From: Fibrobacter sp. UWH4
Lineage (GTDB): Bacteria > Fibrobacterota > Fibrobacteria > Fibrobacterales > Fibrobacteraceae
Assembly: GCF_900142475.1 (NCBI RefSeq)
Contig: NZ_FRAY01000002.1
Location: forward strand, 62,001-126,000
Direction of reading: 5' to 3'
Length of the DNA: 64,000 bases
The notes beneath the pieces are model-generated. The model had not been told where the DNA came from and made no database searches. It saw only the letters and a list, made by a program, of their open reading frames with translations. The position numbers and the translations under genes are program-made. Below are positions 39,163 to 48,038 of the stretch, piece by piece (the stretch's first letter is position 1; each line of letters begins with the position of its first letter).

Positions 39163-41865
39163 TTATTCTTCGTCGTTTGCCGGCACACCGATCTGCTGTT
39201 CCGGCTTGTCTTCGACCTTTTCCACAGAATCGTCGTCAACTTCGACGCCTTCCACCTTGTCGAAGGTTTCCTTCGCCTCGGCGCTATCCTGTTCGATATC
39301 CTCGACGCTCGGGAGTGCGGTCGCATCTTGCACCACATCGCCTTCGCGCAGGCTGATTGCCTTGACACCCTGGGCGTTACGGCCCGTGAGGCGGATATCG
39401 GCAGCCTTGATACGAATCACCTGGCCTTCGCGGCTGGTAATAATCAAGTCATAGTCATCGGCGACGCTTTCCACGAACACGGCGGAGCCCACCTTGTCGG
39501 TCACGTTCAAGTTGCGCACGCCCTTGCTTCCGCGGCGGGTAATGCGGTAAGTCGAAGGTTCGCTGCGCTTGCCATAGCCGTTTTCGGTGATGGTCACGAT
39601 CTTGTTGCCGGCCTTGAGCCACAGGAGCGAAATCACTTCGTCGCCTTCGGCGAGGGTAATGCCCTTCACGCCGTGCGTGCCGCGGCCCATGGCGCGGAAG
39701 CAGCTGATCGGGAAGGTCACGGCCTGACCGTTCTTGGTGGCAAGCATCAGCAAATCCTTCGGAATCGGATGACCTTCGATATCTTCTGCGTCTTCGGATT
39801 CCTCGGCGATGGCGGCCTCGGCAGCCTGTGTTTCGGCTTCGGCATCAGCGTCTTCGCCTTCGGCAGCCTGGCTAGCCTTGAAGTCTTCGGCAGACATGCC
39901 CACGAGCTGCACCTTCACCAGTTCATCGTCTTCGTCCAAGCTGATGGCATTCACGCCCGCCTTGCGCGGACGGCTGAAGAGCGTGAGGTCCATCTTGTTG
40001 ATGACACCCTTCTTGGTCGCAAACACGAGACAGAAGTTGCCACCGAACTTGCGCACCGGCACAATCGCCTGTACCTTTTCGCCTTCGGTAAGACCGATAA
40101 AGTTGATGATTGGGCGGCCCTTGCCGTTACGGGTTCCTTCGGGGAGTCGGTAAACCTTGGTCCAGTAAGCGCGACCCTTGTTCGTGAACACGAGCAAGTA
40201 GCTGTGGGTGCTTGCGGTAAAGATCTGTTCGACGTTGTCTTCTTCCTTGAGAGTTGCGCCGATAATGCCCTTGCCGCCACGGTTCTGGGCCTTGAAGGTA
40301 TCGATCGGCAAACGCTTGATGTAGCCTTCGCGGCTGAGCGTAATCACCTGTTCTTCTTCAGCAATCAGGTCTTCGTAATCGTAGTCGTCAACAGCGTCTT
40401 CGATAGAAGTACGGCGGTCATCGCCACACTTGTCCACGATTGCATCGAGACGGTCGAGCATAATCTTCACGCGGCGTTCGCGCTTTGCGAGAATGTCCTT
40501 CAAGTCGGCAACAGTTGCAACGAGTTCGTTGTATTCGTTTTCCAACTTTTCCAAGTTCAGGCCAGTGAGCTGGGCAAGGCGCATGTCGACGATCGCCTGC
40601 GACTGAATGTCGTCGAGGTTGAAGCGGTCCTGCAAGGCAGTCTTTGCAGCTTCGGTCGTCGGGCTCGACTTGATGATCTGCACCACTTCGTCGATGTTCT
40701 GCGTCGCAATGCGGAGCCCTTCGATAATGTGCAAGCGGACTTCGGCCTTGCTCAAGTCGAACTGCGTAGAACGCGTAATCACTTCCAAGCGGTGGTCCAC
40801 GTAAACCTGGATAAGGTCCTTGAGCGTCAGGAGCTTCGGCAGGTTGTTGACGAGCGCCAAGTTGTAGATGCTGAACGTCGTCTGCAGCTGCGTATTTTTG
40901 AACAAATTATTCAAGACAACTTCGGCGACCACATCCTTGCGCATTTCGATCACGATGCGCATACCTTCGCGGCTAGATTCGTCGCGGATGTCGGTAATGC
41001 CGTCAACGCGCTTGTCCTTTACGAGTTCTGCAATCTTCTTACAGAGTTCGGCCTTGTTGACCATGTAAGGAATTTCAGAAACGATAATGCGCGGTTTGCC
41101 TCGGCTATCGACATCGATTTCGGTACGGGCACGCACGCGCACGCGGCCATGACCCGTCAAATAAGCATCGCGAATGCCCGCGCGGCCACAAATCACGCCG
41201 CCGGTCGGGAAGTCCGGACCGGACACATACTGCAAAAGATCTTCGCCAGAGATATCCGGATTTTCAGCCACCGCATGAATGGCGTTTGCAATTTCGCGGA
41301 GGTTATGCGGAGCCATGGAGGTCGCCATACCCACGGCAATACCGGTGGTACCGTTCACGAGCATGTTCGGGAGAGCGGAAGGCAGCACCTTCGGTTCTTC
41401 CAAAGATTCATCGAAGTTCGGGCCCATGTCGACGGTATCTTTTTCCAAGTCTTCCAGCATGAGGGCGCCCATGTTGTTCATCTTGGCTTCGGTGTAACGC
41501 ATAGCGGCAGCGCCGTCGCCGTCGATAGAACCGAAGTTACCCTGACCGAACACCAGCGGGTAGCGCAGCGAGAAATCTTGCGCCATACGCACCAAGGTTT
41601 CGTACACGGCAGAGTCGCCATGCGGGTGGTACTTACCGATCACGTCACCCACGATACGGGCGGACTTGACCGTCGGCTTGTTCGGCACCACGCCGAGCTT
41701 ATGCATACTGTACATCACGCGGCGGTGCACCGGCTTAAAGCCGTCACGCGCATCAGGCAAGGCACGAGCAACAATCACGCTCATGGAATAGCGCAAGTAG
41801 CAATCCTGCATGTCCTTTTCGATTAAGGACCTGATTTGCGAACCTGGTACCAATTCTTCTGACAT
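39163..41865 (-). CDS. gyrA: DNA gyrase subunit A
   Basis: The 900-residue protein has the breakage-reunion domain with the catalytic tyrosine in AAAMRYTEAKM, the quinolone-resistance region HPHGDSAVYETLVRMAQ (serine 83-type residue present, glutamate at the 87 position) and the GyrA-box-like QNRGGKGI that marks gyrase rather than topoisomerase IV. The C-terminal beta-pinwheel contains an acidic alanine-rich insertion at about 663-698 and a long acidic tail. Gyrase supercoils DNA using ATP with GyrB, which is not in the window. Confidence 0.97.
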   Translation of the reverse strand: MSEELVPGSQIRSLIEKDMQDCYLRYSMSVIVARALPDARDGFKPVHRRVMYSMHKLGVVPNKPTVKSARIVGDVIGKYHPHGDSAVYETLVRMAQDFSLRYPLVFGQGNFGSIDGDGAAAMRYTEAKMNNMGALMLEDLEKDTVDMGPNFDESLEEPKVLPSALPNMLVNGTTGIAVGMATSMAPHNLREIANAIHAVAENPDISGEDLLQYVSGPDFPTGGVICGRAGIRDAYLTGHGRVRVRARTEIDVDSRGKPRIIVSEIPYMVNKAELCKKIAELVKDKRVDGITDIRDESSREGMRIVIEMRKDVVAEVVLNNLFKNTQLQTTFSIYNLALVNNLPKLLTLKDLIQVYVDHRLEVITRSTQFDLSKAEVRLHIIEGLRIATQNIDEVVQIIKSSPTTEAAKTALQDRFNLDDIQSQAIVDMRLAQLTGLNLEKLENEYNELVATVADLKDILAKRERRVKIMLDRLDAIVDKCGDDRRTSIEDAVDDYDYEDLIAEEEQVITLSREGYIKRLPIDTFKAQNRGGKGIIGATLKEEDNVEQIFTASTHSYLLVFTNKGRAYWTKVYRLPEGTRNGKGRPIINFIGLTEGEKVQAIVPVRKFGGNFCLVFATKKGVINKMDLTLFSRPRKAGVNAISLDEDDELVKVQLVGMSAEDFKASQAAEGEDADAEAETQAAEAAIAEESEDAEDIEGHPIPKDLLMLATKNGQAVTFPISCFRAMGRGTHGVKGITLAEGDEVISLLWLKAGNKIVTITENGYGKRSEPSTYRITRRGSKGVRNLNVTDKVGSAVFVESVADDYDLIITSREGQVIRIKAADIRLTGRNAQGVKAISLREGDVVQDATALPSVEDIEQDSAEAKETFDKVEGVEVDDDSVEKVEDKPEQQIGVPANDEE

Positions 41866-41878
41866 TCTTTTTCCTCAA

Positions 41879-41911
41879 TTAGTGGTTAGTGGTTAGTGGT
41901 TAGTGGTTAGG
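41879..41911. repeat. Tandem TTAGTGG heptamers
   Basis: Four exact copies of TTAGTGG followed by TTAGG lie between gyrA and surE, just upstream of the gyrA start codon. The same word occurs in the 32976-33106 repeat. Confidence 0.9.
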
Positions 41912-41916
41912 ACATC

Positions 41917-42723
41917 CTAGCCGCAAGCACCTCCCGCTAACATTTCATTTATTACTTCTAAACTTTCTTCGTCGGTCTGGTCGATGCGGTGGGGCGTAAT
42001 CGTCGCATAGCCCTGATTCAACAGATAGTCATCGCTATCCTTGGGTTGTTCGTCCCACAGTTTATCGCCATCCAGTTGCCACAGTCCGTTTTCATGGGAG
42101 TAGTGGTCCGTAAACATTCCAAGGGCCATCTTGGTCGCCTTGTACCCCTTGAAGGTATCGGCTGTAGCCTTGGGAAAATTCACGTTCCAGAATACACCTA
42201 CGGGAATCCGTTCGAACAGACGGTCCTTGACCACTTTCACGGCAAATTCCTTCGCCGTTTCGAGCATATTCGGAGTCGTTCCCCTAAGTGAAAGAGCGAT
42301 GCCCGGCACACCCCAAAGGGCAGCCTCGCGGGCACCAGCGACAGTCCCCGAATAAAGCGACGACACACCGGAATTTTCGCCGAGATTCACGCCCGAGAAA
42401 CACACATCAAAAGTCCCCGGACCGGCCCCCTCGGTAGTAAGTCCATGGGCGGCAAAATGGCCCAACGCAAACTTGACGCAATCGGCAGGGGTCCCCGACA
42501 TGGAATACGCCTCAATGGCTGAATTCTCTGTAATTTTGACTTTTTTGACCGAAAGTCCGCGTCGAACAGTAAAGGCGTGTCCTACCCCGCTCTGTTCCAC
42601 TTCAGGCGCAAAAACGCACACGTCCGCATAAGGGGCGAGTGCACACGCCAAAGCGAGCATATAGCCACTCTGGATTCCATCATCGTTTGCGATGAGGACA
42701 CGTGTCTTCGGGTAGTCTTGCAT
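41917..42723 (-). CDS. surE: 5'/3'-nucleotidase SurE
   Basis: The 268-residue protein opens RVLIANDDGIQSGYM (metal-binding NDDG), then FAPEVEQSGVGHAFT, SGTPADCVKFAL and SGVNLGENSGVSSLYSGTVAGAREA, the SurE signature. It dephosphorylates nucleoside monophosphates. The C-terminal half is less conserved but its length is normal. gyrA follows after a 52-base repeat-bearing gap. Confidence 0.93.
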   Translation of the reverse strand: MQDYPKTRVLIANDDGIQSGYMLALACALAPYADVCVFAPEVEQSGVGHAFTVRRGLSVKKVKITENSAIEAYSMSGTPADCVKFALGHFAAHGLTTEGAGPGTFDVCFSGVNLGENSGVSSLYSGTVAGAREAALWGVPGIALSLRGTTPNMLETAKEFAVKVVKDRLFERIPVGVFWNVNFPKATADTFKGYKATKMALGMFTDHYSHENGLWQLDGDKLWDEQPKDSDDYLLNQGYATITPHRIDQTDEESLEVINEMLAGGACG

Positions 42724-42732
42724 GTAAGATAA

Positions 42733-42845
42733 AAGATAGAAAATAGTGCGCAGAAATTAGAGCCTAGAACTTAGATTTTATGGCATTTACAAGCCCATCC
42801 AACCCAGTTCTGCCAACTGCCGACTAAGTTCTAAAATCTATCTTT
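42733..42845. repeat. Inverted TAGAACTTAG repeat
   Basis: TAGAACTTAGATTTTA (42764 on) is mirrored by CTAAGTTCTAAAATC (42824 on), filling the gap between the divergent surE and methyltransferase genes. Partial copies occur at 22411-22450. Confidence 0.55.
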
Positions 42846-42850
42846 GGAGC

Positions 42851-43609
42851 ATGTTTTCCGAGAAGAAGTTTTTAGCTACCAAAGAGACCTCCAAGGCCAA
42901 GCGCATGGCCGAACTTTTGCGCGTCATCATCTTGCAGCTGGGCGATGACGTGCCCCGCGCCAAGCGTGAATTCGAAACCTACGCCGAATGGATGAAACTC
43001 CCTGAAAGCGAGCGCCTTACCGGAAAAAACCAAGCGCAAATGATCGACCTCTACAAGACGTTCCGCACGCGGGCGGGCCTCGGGTTCGAACGCGACGTTT
43101 ACCTGGAGCAGGAACCGGGGGACCGCGAAGTCGCAAACGAAGCCCCACTCCCGTTCGCCGTACTCGTGCACAACTTGCGTAGCGCCTTTAACGTAGGCTC
43201 CATCATCCGCAGCACGGACTGCTTCGGGCTCGAAGGAGTCCACCTGAGCGGTTACAGCTGCGGGCCCGACCACGTAACCGTAAAAAGCGCCGCTCGCGGC
43301 TGCCAGGAATGGATCCCCATCAAGCGCTGGGACAGCCCCTTCGACTGCGTCAAGTGGCATAAAGAAAACGGCTACGAAATTATCGCCCTTGAAACCGGCG
43401 AAGATATTCCGAGCATCAACAACGTAACATGGCCCGAAAAAGGTCTGATCATTCTCGGGAACGAAGAATTAGGAATCGCCCCCGAGCTGATGGCAGAGGC
43501 GACCATGAAAGTGACTATTCCGATGGCTGGCCGCAAGGCGAGCATGAACGTTGCCGGTGCGTTCGCCATTATGGCATTCTGCCTACGGAGCCGTTGCGGC
43601 AGGGGCTGA
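42851..43609 (+). CDS. TrmH/SpoU-family RNA 2'-O-methyltransferase
   Basis: The 252-residue protein has an N-terminal helical extension (about 1-95) and a SPOUT domain with motif 1 NLRSAFNVGSIIRSTDCFG, motif 2 GLIILGNEELGI and motif 3 IPMAGRKASMNVAGAFAIMAF, which form the knotted SAM site of tRNA/rRNA ribose methyltransferases. The target nucleotide cannot be inferred. Its last 27 bases overlap the convergent beta-propeller gene. Confidence 0.9.
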   Translation: MFSEKKFLATKETSKAKRMAELLRVIILQLGDDVPRAKREFETYAEWMKLPESERLTGKNQAQMIDLYKTFRTRAGLGFERDVYLEQEPGDREVANEAPLPFAVLVHNLRSAFNVGSIIRSTDCFGLEGVHLSGYSCGPDHVTVKSAARGCQEWIPIKRWDSPFDCVKWHKENGYEIIALETGEDIPSINNVTWPEKGLIILGNEELGIAPELMAEATMKVTIPMAGRKASMNVAGAFAIMAFCLRSRCGRG

Positions 43610-44812
43610 CGATTTCTCGTTATTCAACGCCTTCACCGCTTCGGTCAAGCGATCGATGGCCTGAATAAGTTCATCCATCTTGGCATCGCTTACACCACCG
43701 GCTACAGCGGCAGGCACATTTGCAACAGCTGCGGCGGCTTCGGCAGCAGGTTTCGGAGATTCCTTTACCGGAACCTTGCCAAGCCAGATGTCCGGCCAGC
43801 GGTCGTTACCTGTATGATACGTAATACGCGTTGCCGATTCCACCGGTTCGCCAATCTTCCAGATATAGAGCTCATAGTCGAACAAGTCGTGGTCGTGGCC
43901 CTTGTCGGTTGCCCCCCACACGAGCCACTTGCCATCGGGAGAAAGACGCGGGAAGTATTCGTGACTGCGGCGGCCAGGCAAGTCCATCAGCTTCACGTTC
44001 TTCGGAATGCCAAAGAAGCCCACCTTTTCAATCTGCTTGCCGTCTTTGGCGCTGAACCAGAGAATTTCGCTCGGAGCAGCGGTACCGCCGTTACCCGTGG
44101 GGTTCACGCGATAAAGCTTGCTACCATCAAAATTCCAGTCAATCTGGCAACCGTCACCGGACTTGGTCCAGGCGTTCTTCGACAAATCCCACACGCCTGT
44201 TTCGCGCATGGAACCGCGGAGCGTAATGGCCACGTGCTTACCATCGGGACTCATATTCGGCTCCTGCAGAATCACGCCGGACTTGTTGAAAGCCTTTTCG
44301 CCATCGAGCACGAGAGTCTCTTTTTTGCTGGCAAGGTCCATCGTAAACACTTTGCCTGCGCGGCTAAAAACGATTGACTTGCCGTCGGGCCTCCAGGTGC
44401 CCCACGTAGCATTGTCCACCACCTTGCGTGCATTTTCGCCCGAAATATCGACCATCCAAAGGTCCCACTTTTCGGGATAGTTCGCATCGTTTTCAGGTAC
44501 CCAACCGCCCTTGCTGCGGTTAAACAGCACCGTCGAGCCATCCGGAGAAATGCGCGGGAACCAGTCCACATTGTCGCCGCTCGTAAGTGCGCGGGCATTC
44601 GTACCGTCAGCGTTCATAATCCAAATATCATGATGGGAATTTGCACGACTTGTCGCCCAAACAATGGCACCTTCAAGCTTACCCCTGAGGGCAGAAAGCG
44701 CCTTTTGTTCATCGGCAGTCGGGTCCACAGCTGCTCCCGTCGGAGCCCCTTGCTGGGCAAAAACAGTCGAAAAAGCCAACAAGGCGGGAATCGCAAACTT
44801 CATCATGTTCAT
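43583..44812 (-). CDS. Secreted TolB-like beta-propeller (PD40) protein
   Basis: The start at 44812 (MNMMKFAIPALLAF) gives 409 residues: a signal peptide (cut near VFA), then WD40-like PD40 repeats with ATSRANSHHDIWIMNADGTNARALTSGDNVDWFPRISPDGSTVLFNRS, DGKHVAITLRGS and FPRLSPDGKWLVWGATD, forming a TolB-type propeller of about six blades. A coiled-coil tail (MDELIQAIDRLTEAVKALNN) and Ala/Pro-rich end follow. Function is unknown; a periplasmic binding role is likely. The same propeller type is found in the TIGR02171 proteins at 48-56 kb. Confidence 0.78.
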   Translation of the reverse strand: MNMMKFAIPALLAFSTVFAQQGAPTGAAVDPTADEQKALSALRGKLEGAIVWATSRANSHHDIWIMNADGTNARALTSGDNVDWFPRISPDGSTVLFNRSKGGWVPENDANYPEKWDLWMVDISGENARKVVDNATWGTWRPDGKSIVFSRAGKVFTMDLASKKETLVLDGEKAFNKSGVILQEPNMSPDGKHVAITLRGSMRETGVWDLSKNAWTKSGDGCQIDWNFDGSKLYRVNPTGNGGTAAPSEILWFSAKDGKQIEKVGFFGIPKNVKLMDLPGRRSHEYFPRLSPDGKWLVWGATDKGHDHDLFDYELYIWKIGEPVESATRITYHTGNDRWPDIWLGKVPVKESPKPAAEAAAAVANVPAAVAGGVSDAKMDELIQAIDRLTEAVKALNNEKSSAPAATAP

Positions 44813-45017
44813 ATAAACCTCAAAAAAGGGTTCATTCCTGTAAGAACGGACCATACTGTATTGCGTAATCTAGTAAAATGCCTCTAAAAAACGGCACCCA
44901 AAGCCCCAAAAATATGACAGAACTCACACTTTACACATCCGTAAACAAAAAAACAGCACATTTTTTTTCCATCTACAAGATGAAAATTTATTTTCAATAA
45001 AAAAAGGGATGTCGACA

Positions 45018-46385
45018 ATGAAAAAAACACCGAAAATTGCATTTCTGTCGTCTTTGGCACTGTGCACCTCGCTTGCAGTAGCCCAAGACATCACCCCCAC
45101 CCGCGTGGGCCCTGTCAGCCAGTACGGTCAGCTCGTAACCGGCAAGAACTCGCAAGGCAAAGGCCGCATTTACGGCAGCTGCGAAGGCGTCAAGGACGGT
45201 GCCGAAGTCCAGGTACGCGGCATGAGCCTTTACTGGAGCCTTTTGCCCAAGGCAACGGAATTCTGGACATCCGAAGGCATTTCCACTATGGTCCGCGACA
45301 TGAATATTCAAGTCGTGCGCGCCGCCATGGCAACCACAACCGATGACTGGTGGGGCTGTAAAGACGGTTCTGAAAGCTGCGGTGACGACAAGTCCAAGCA
45401 CATCACCGGCTACGCATCCGACCCTGAATTCCAGACAAGCCTCATGAACACGGTCGTACAGGCCGCAATCGAAAACGACATTTACGTCATTATTGACTGG
45501 CATTCTCACCAGGCGCACTCTGAAGTTGACAACGCCACCAAGTTCTTTACCGAAATGGCCCAAAAGTGGGGTAAGTACGACAACGTCATCTTTGAACTTT
45601 ATAACGAGCCCATATCTACATCTTGGAGCGAGATCAAGACTTATGCCGAAAAAATCGTACCCGTCATCCGTCAGCATTCCGACAACTTGATTCTTGTCGG
45701 CAACAGGCAGTACGACCAGAATCCGCAAGAAGCGATCGGCAATACAGTTTCTGGCGAAAACATCGCCTACACATTCCATTATTACGCCAATTCTCACTGT
45801 TGGAGCGGACAGACCTCCTGGGGATCTGCTTGCGAAGGCGCAAATGCACAGCAGGCAATCGATGCGGGTCTTTCCGTATTCGTTTCCGAATGGGGTACGG
45901 GTAACGCCGATGGCGGTGGCGAACCGGACCAGAGCAAGAACACGGGCTGGCAAAACTGGATAGACGGCAATAAACTCTCCTGGGCGAACTGGTCCGCATC
46001 CAAAATTAGCGAAGGAACCGCCGCATTCCAGGGTTCTTCGAGCAAGACCTCGCTCCAGTACACCACTTCCGGCAACATGGTCAAGGGCTACCTTGCCTCC
46101 AACCCCACCAGCTACACCAAGTGCGCGAACGGCGGTGAAAGCGGAGGAGAAACCCCGATATTTGCCAAGACCGATCTGAACTACAATGTAACCTTTGCGG
46201 GCAAGACACTCCACATTGCTGGAGCCCCAGCAACCGTTGAAATTTACAATCTCCAGGGAAATCGCCTGATGGTTCTTGAAAACGTGAGCGGTTCACTCTC
46301 GCTCGCAAGCCTCCCGGCAGGCAAGTACTTCGCTCGCATCATTAAGGATTCGTCCAAAATGACGCGCGTATTCCAGATCAAGTAA
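45018..46385 (+). CDS. Secreted GH5 endoglucanase with C-terminal sorting domain
   Basis: The 455-residue protein (ATG at 45018, AGGGA eight bases upstream) has a signal peptide cut near VAQ, then a GH5 domain with VQVRGMSLYWSL, YVIIDWHSH, VIFELYNEP (acid/base E197) and VFVSEWGTG (nucleophile E291). After a GGESGGE linker the last about 75 residues (VEIYNLQGNRLMVLENVSGSLSLASLPAGKYFARI) form a type IX secretion-like sorting domain. It hydrolyses internal beta-1,4-glucan bonds outside the cell. A strong terminator follows. Confidence 0.92.
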   Translation: MKKTPKIAFLSSLALCTSLAVAQDITPTRVGPVSQYGQLVTGKNSQGKGRIYGSCEGVKDGAEVQVRGMSLYWSLLPKATEFWTSEGISTMVRDMNIQVVRAAMATTTDDWWGCKDGSESCGDDKSKHITGYASDPEFQTSLMNTVVQAAIENDIYVIIDWHSHQAHSEVDNATKFFTEMAQKWGKYDNVIFELYNEPISTSWSEIKTYAEKIVPVIRQHSDNLILVGNRQYDQNPQEAIGNTVSGENIAYTFHYYANSHCWSGQTSWGSACEGANAQQAIDAGLSVFVSEWGTGNADGGGEPDQSKNTGWQNWIDGNKLSWANWSASKISEGTAAFQGSSSKTSLQYTTSGNMVKGYLASNPTSYTKCANGGESGGETPIFAKTDLNYNVTFAGKTLHIAGAPATVEIYNLQGNRLMVLENVSGSLSLASLPAGKYFARIIKDSSKMTRVFQIK

Positions 46386-46410
46386 GTTCGTTATACCAAC
46401 GAGAGAGAAG

Positions 46411-46439
46411 GAGGTGCGACACAGGTCGCACCTCTTTTT
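46411..46439 (+). terminator. Terminator of the GH5 gene
   Basis: GAGGTGCGAC-ACAG-GTCGCACCTC is a perfect 10-bp stem followed by five T residues. Confidence 0.9.
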
Positions 46440-48033
46440 AGTTTTTATCGAATACGGCAAAATATTCGTCGCGGTAGGCAAGGTGCCAGCGGGGGGATTT
46501 TGCGAGAGTCTGCAGCAGGGCGTCCCAGCGGGCGTAATACTGCAGCGGGAATAAGGCTCGGTCGATGCCTAAGGAATCGGCATCCGACGGGAATCGCTCC
46601 GGATGGGTCGCGTACGCGAGATAATTTTCAAAGAAGTCGGCAGTTTTTAGAATGAAGCGCCCATCGATGTAAATGGAATCTGCGGGATTCACAAAGGCAA
46701 GGTAGCCCCCGGCGCGGTCATCATTAAAAAGTCGCCCCTGGTGCGGATGTTCTTGCATCCACCGCGTTGCTTCGACGGGAACACGCTGGTAGGCGACCAT
46801 AGAATTGTCGTAGGCGGAAAGGGAACGCGCCCAGAGACCCAAGATGAAGAAAGTCGGCAGTAGGCAGTAGACTGTAGGAAGAGGAACGCGAAGGATGAGG
46901 GACGAGGTCGCAACCTTCGGTTGCTTTGAGGAGGTTGTCAACACTCCTATTAGTACCGGTAAGAACAGCACAAAGTTGCGCTCGGCAACAAGGGCAAGGA
47001 TGGCTGTTATCATAAGCCATATCAATTCTGAATTCCGAGCTCCAAATTCTGAATTACGGCAAATGAAACGTTTTATTGCAAAAAAAATTCCAACCAGGCA
47101 CAATACAATCATCAAGGCACTTTGGAGTGTATTCTCCCCCGCCAGCAGCAAGGTAACCGGCGAGCGGTTCTCTGCGATTTCACTGGCAAAGATTGCAGCA
47201 GAAGGAGTCATACCCAACAGACGGTCCAGCAAGCCGAACGGATACAGGAACAGGTTCAATCCCTCACGGTGCAAGAAGGGCATCGCAAACAACGCTGCCA
47301 CAAAAGCGACGCGCCACGTAACAGCCTTTGGCGGAAAAACTTTTCCACCTTTGCGAGAATCCCAAATTTTCGCAAGCAGCACAAGCAACGCAAAAAACGG
47401 ACCGAGAATATAAAGCCCCTGACATTTGCACCAAAGGAATTGAACGACAAGGACTAAAGTTACAAACATCAGTTTACAGGTTTTAGAGGATTGAAAACAA
47501 GTTATTGAATCTTGAAATGGCTCTCTGGATCCCATCGCGCGATGCGCTCCAGGATGATCGTTACTTGAAAATGCCGCATCCCGGAGGGAATCGCTATGAC
47601 AATATCCAAAAATACGAGGCAAGACATTCCAGTAGATTCCGAGGAACAGGAGTGAAAAAAGCACTGGACGAATCTCAAAATGATAGCGGAATATAAAAAG
47701 AAGAACAACAGCAACTAGAGGTAGACTCATGCAACTAGAGAATGCCGCGACTTTTCGGGTTTCGCAACGACATTTTTGGGAGGCCGGCAGCAAGAAAAGT
47801 GTAAACGTGACGCCCCAAAGAAACGCCTTGAACGCAACGAGAAGCGGAGCGCCACCGAGACTGTAAACAAAGCCTACCACCAGCTGAAAATATTCATGCA
47901 CATTCACAACGGGCGTTCGCACTGGAGTCCATGTCGTCACCCACTCCCGGGCACATGCCAAATGCCACCAGATATCCGTATCGGTCAGTGGAAAGATGGA
48001 AAAAAGTATGACGGCAATCGACAGCAACCGCAT
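46438..48033 (-). CDS. Polytopic membrane protein (GT-C-like), with repeat sequences inside the frame
   Basis: The 531-residue protein has about ten membrane segments and starts with PLTDTDIWWHLACAREW, like the D.D.WWHL..G motif near the first loop of many GT-C-fold glycosyltransferase-like proteins; the soluble C-terminus has FVNPADSIYIDGRF. Three stretches match dispersed intergenic repeats read in frame: about 46850-46905 (LPTVYCLLPTFFIL), 47023-47057 (NSEFGARNSEL) and 47513-47600 (SLRDAAFSSNDHPGAHRAMG). The frame stays open through all three. The start lies 6 bases from the TIGR02171 gene upstream. Confidence 0.65.
   Translation of the reverse strand: MRLLSIAVILFSIFPLTDTDIWWHLACAREWVTTWTPVRTPVVNVHEYFQLVVGFVYSLGGAPLLVAFKAFLWGVTFTLFLLPASQKCRCETRKVAAFSSCMSLPLVAVVLLFIFRYHFEIRPVLFSLLFLGIYWNVLPRIFGYCHSDSLRDAAFSSNDHPGAHRAMGSREPFQDSITCFQSSKTCKLMFVTLVLVVQFLWCKCQGLYILGPFFALLVLLAKIWDSRKGGKVFPPKAVTWRVAFVAALFAMPFLHREGLNLFLYPFGLLDRLLGMTPSAAIFASEIAENRSPVTLLLAGENTLQSALMIVLCLVGIFFAIKRFICRNSEFGARNSELIWLMITAILALVAERNFVLFLPVLIGVLTTSSKQPKVATSSLILRVPLPTVYCLLPTFFILGLWARSLSAYDNSMVAYQRVPVEATRWMQEHPHQGRLFNDDRAGGYLAFVNPADSIYIDGRFILKTADFFENYLAYATHPERFPSDADSLGIDRALFPLQYYARWDALLQTLAKSPRWHLAYRDEYFAVFDKN
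47023..47057. repeat. GAATTC-type repeat within a coding sequence
   Basis: CAATTCTGAATTCCGAGCTC...ATTCTGAATTACGG belongs to the same family as 29352-29417 and lies in a loop of the 46438 membrane protein. Confidence 0.65.
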
Positions 48034-48038
48034 CTATG

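Noticed and set aside
39103-41826. A 907-codon open frame on the plus strand opposite gyrA
   Set aside because: It mirrors gyrA in an antisense frame, is His/Phe/Val-rich with no domain, and results from the codon bias of gyrA.
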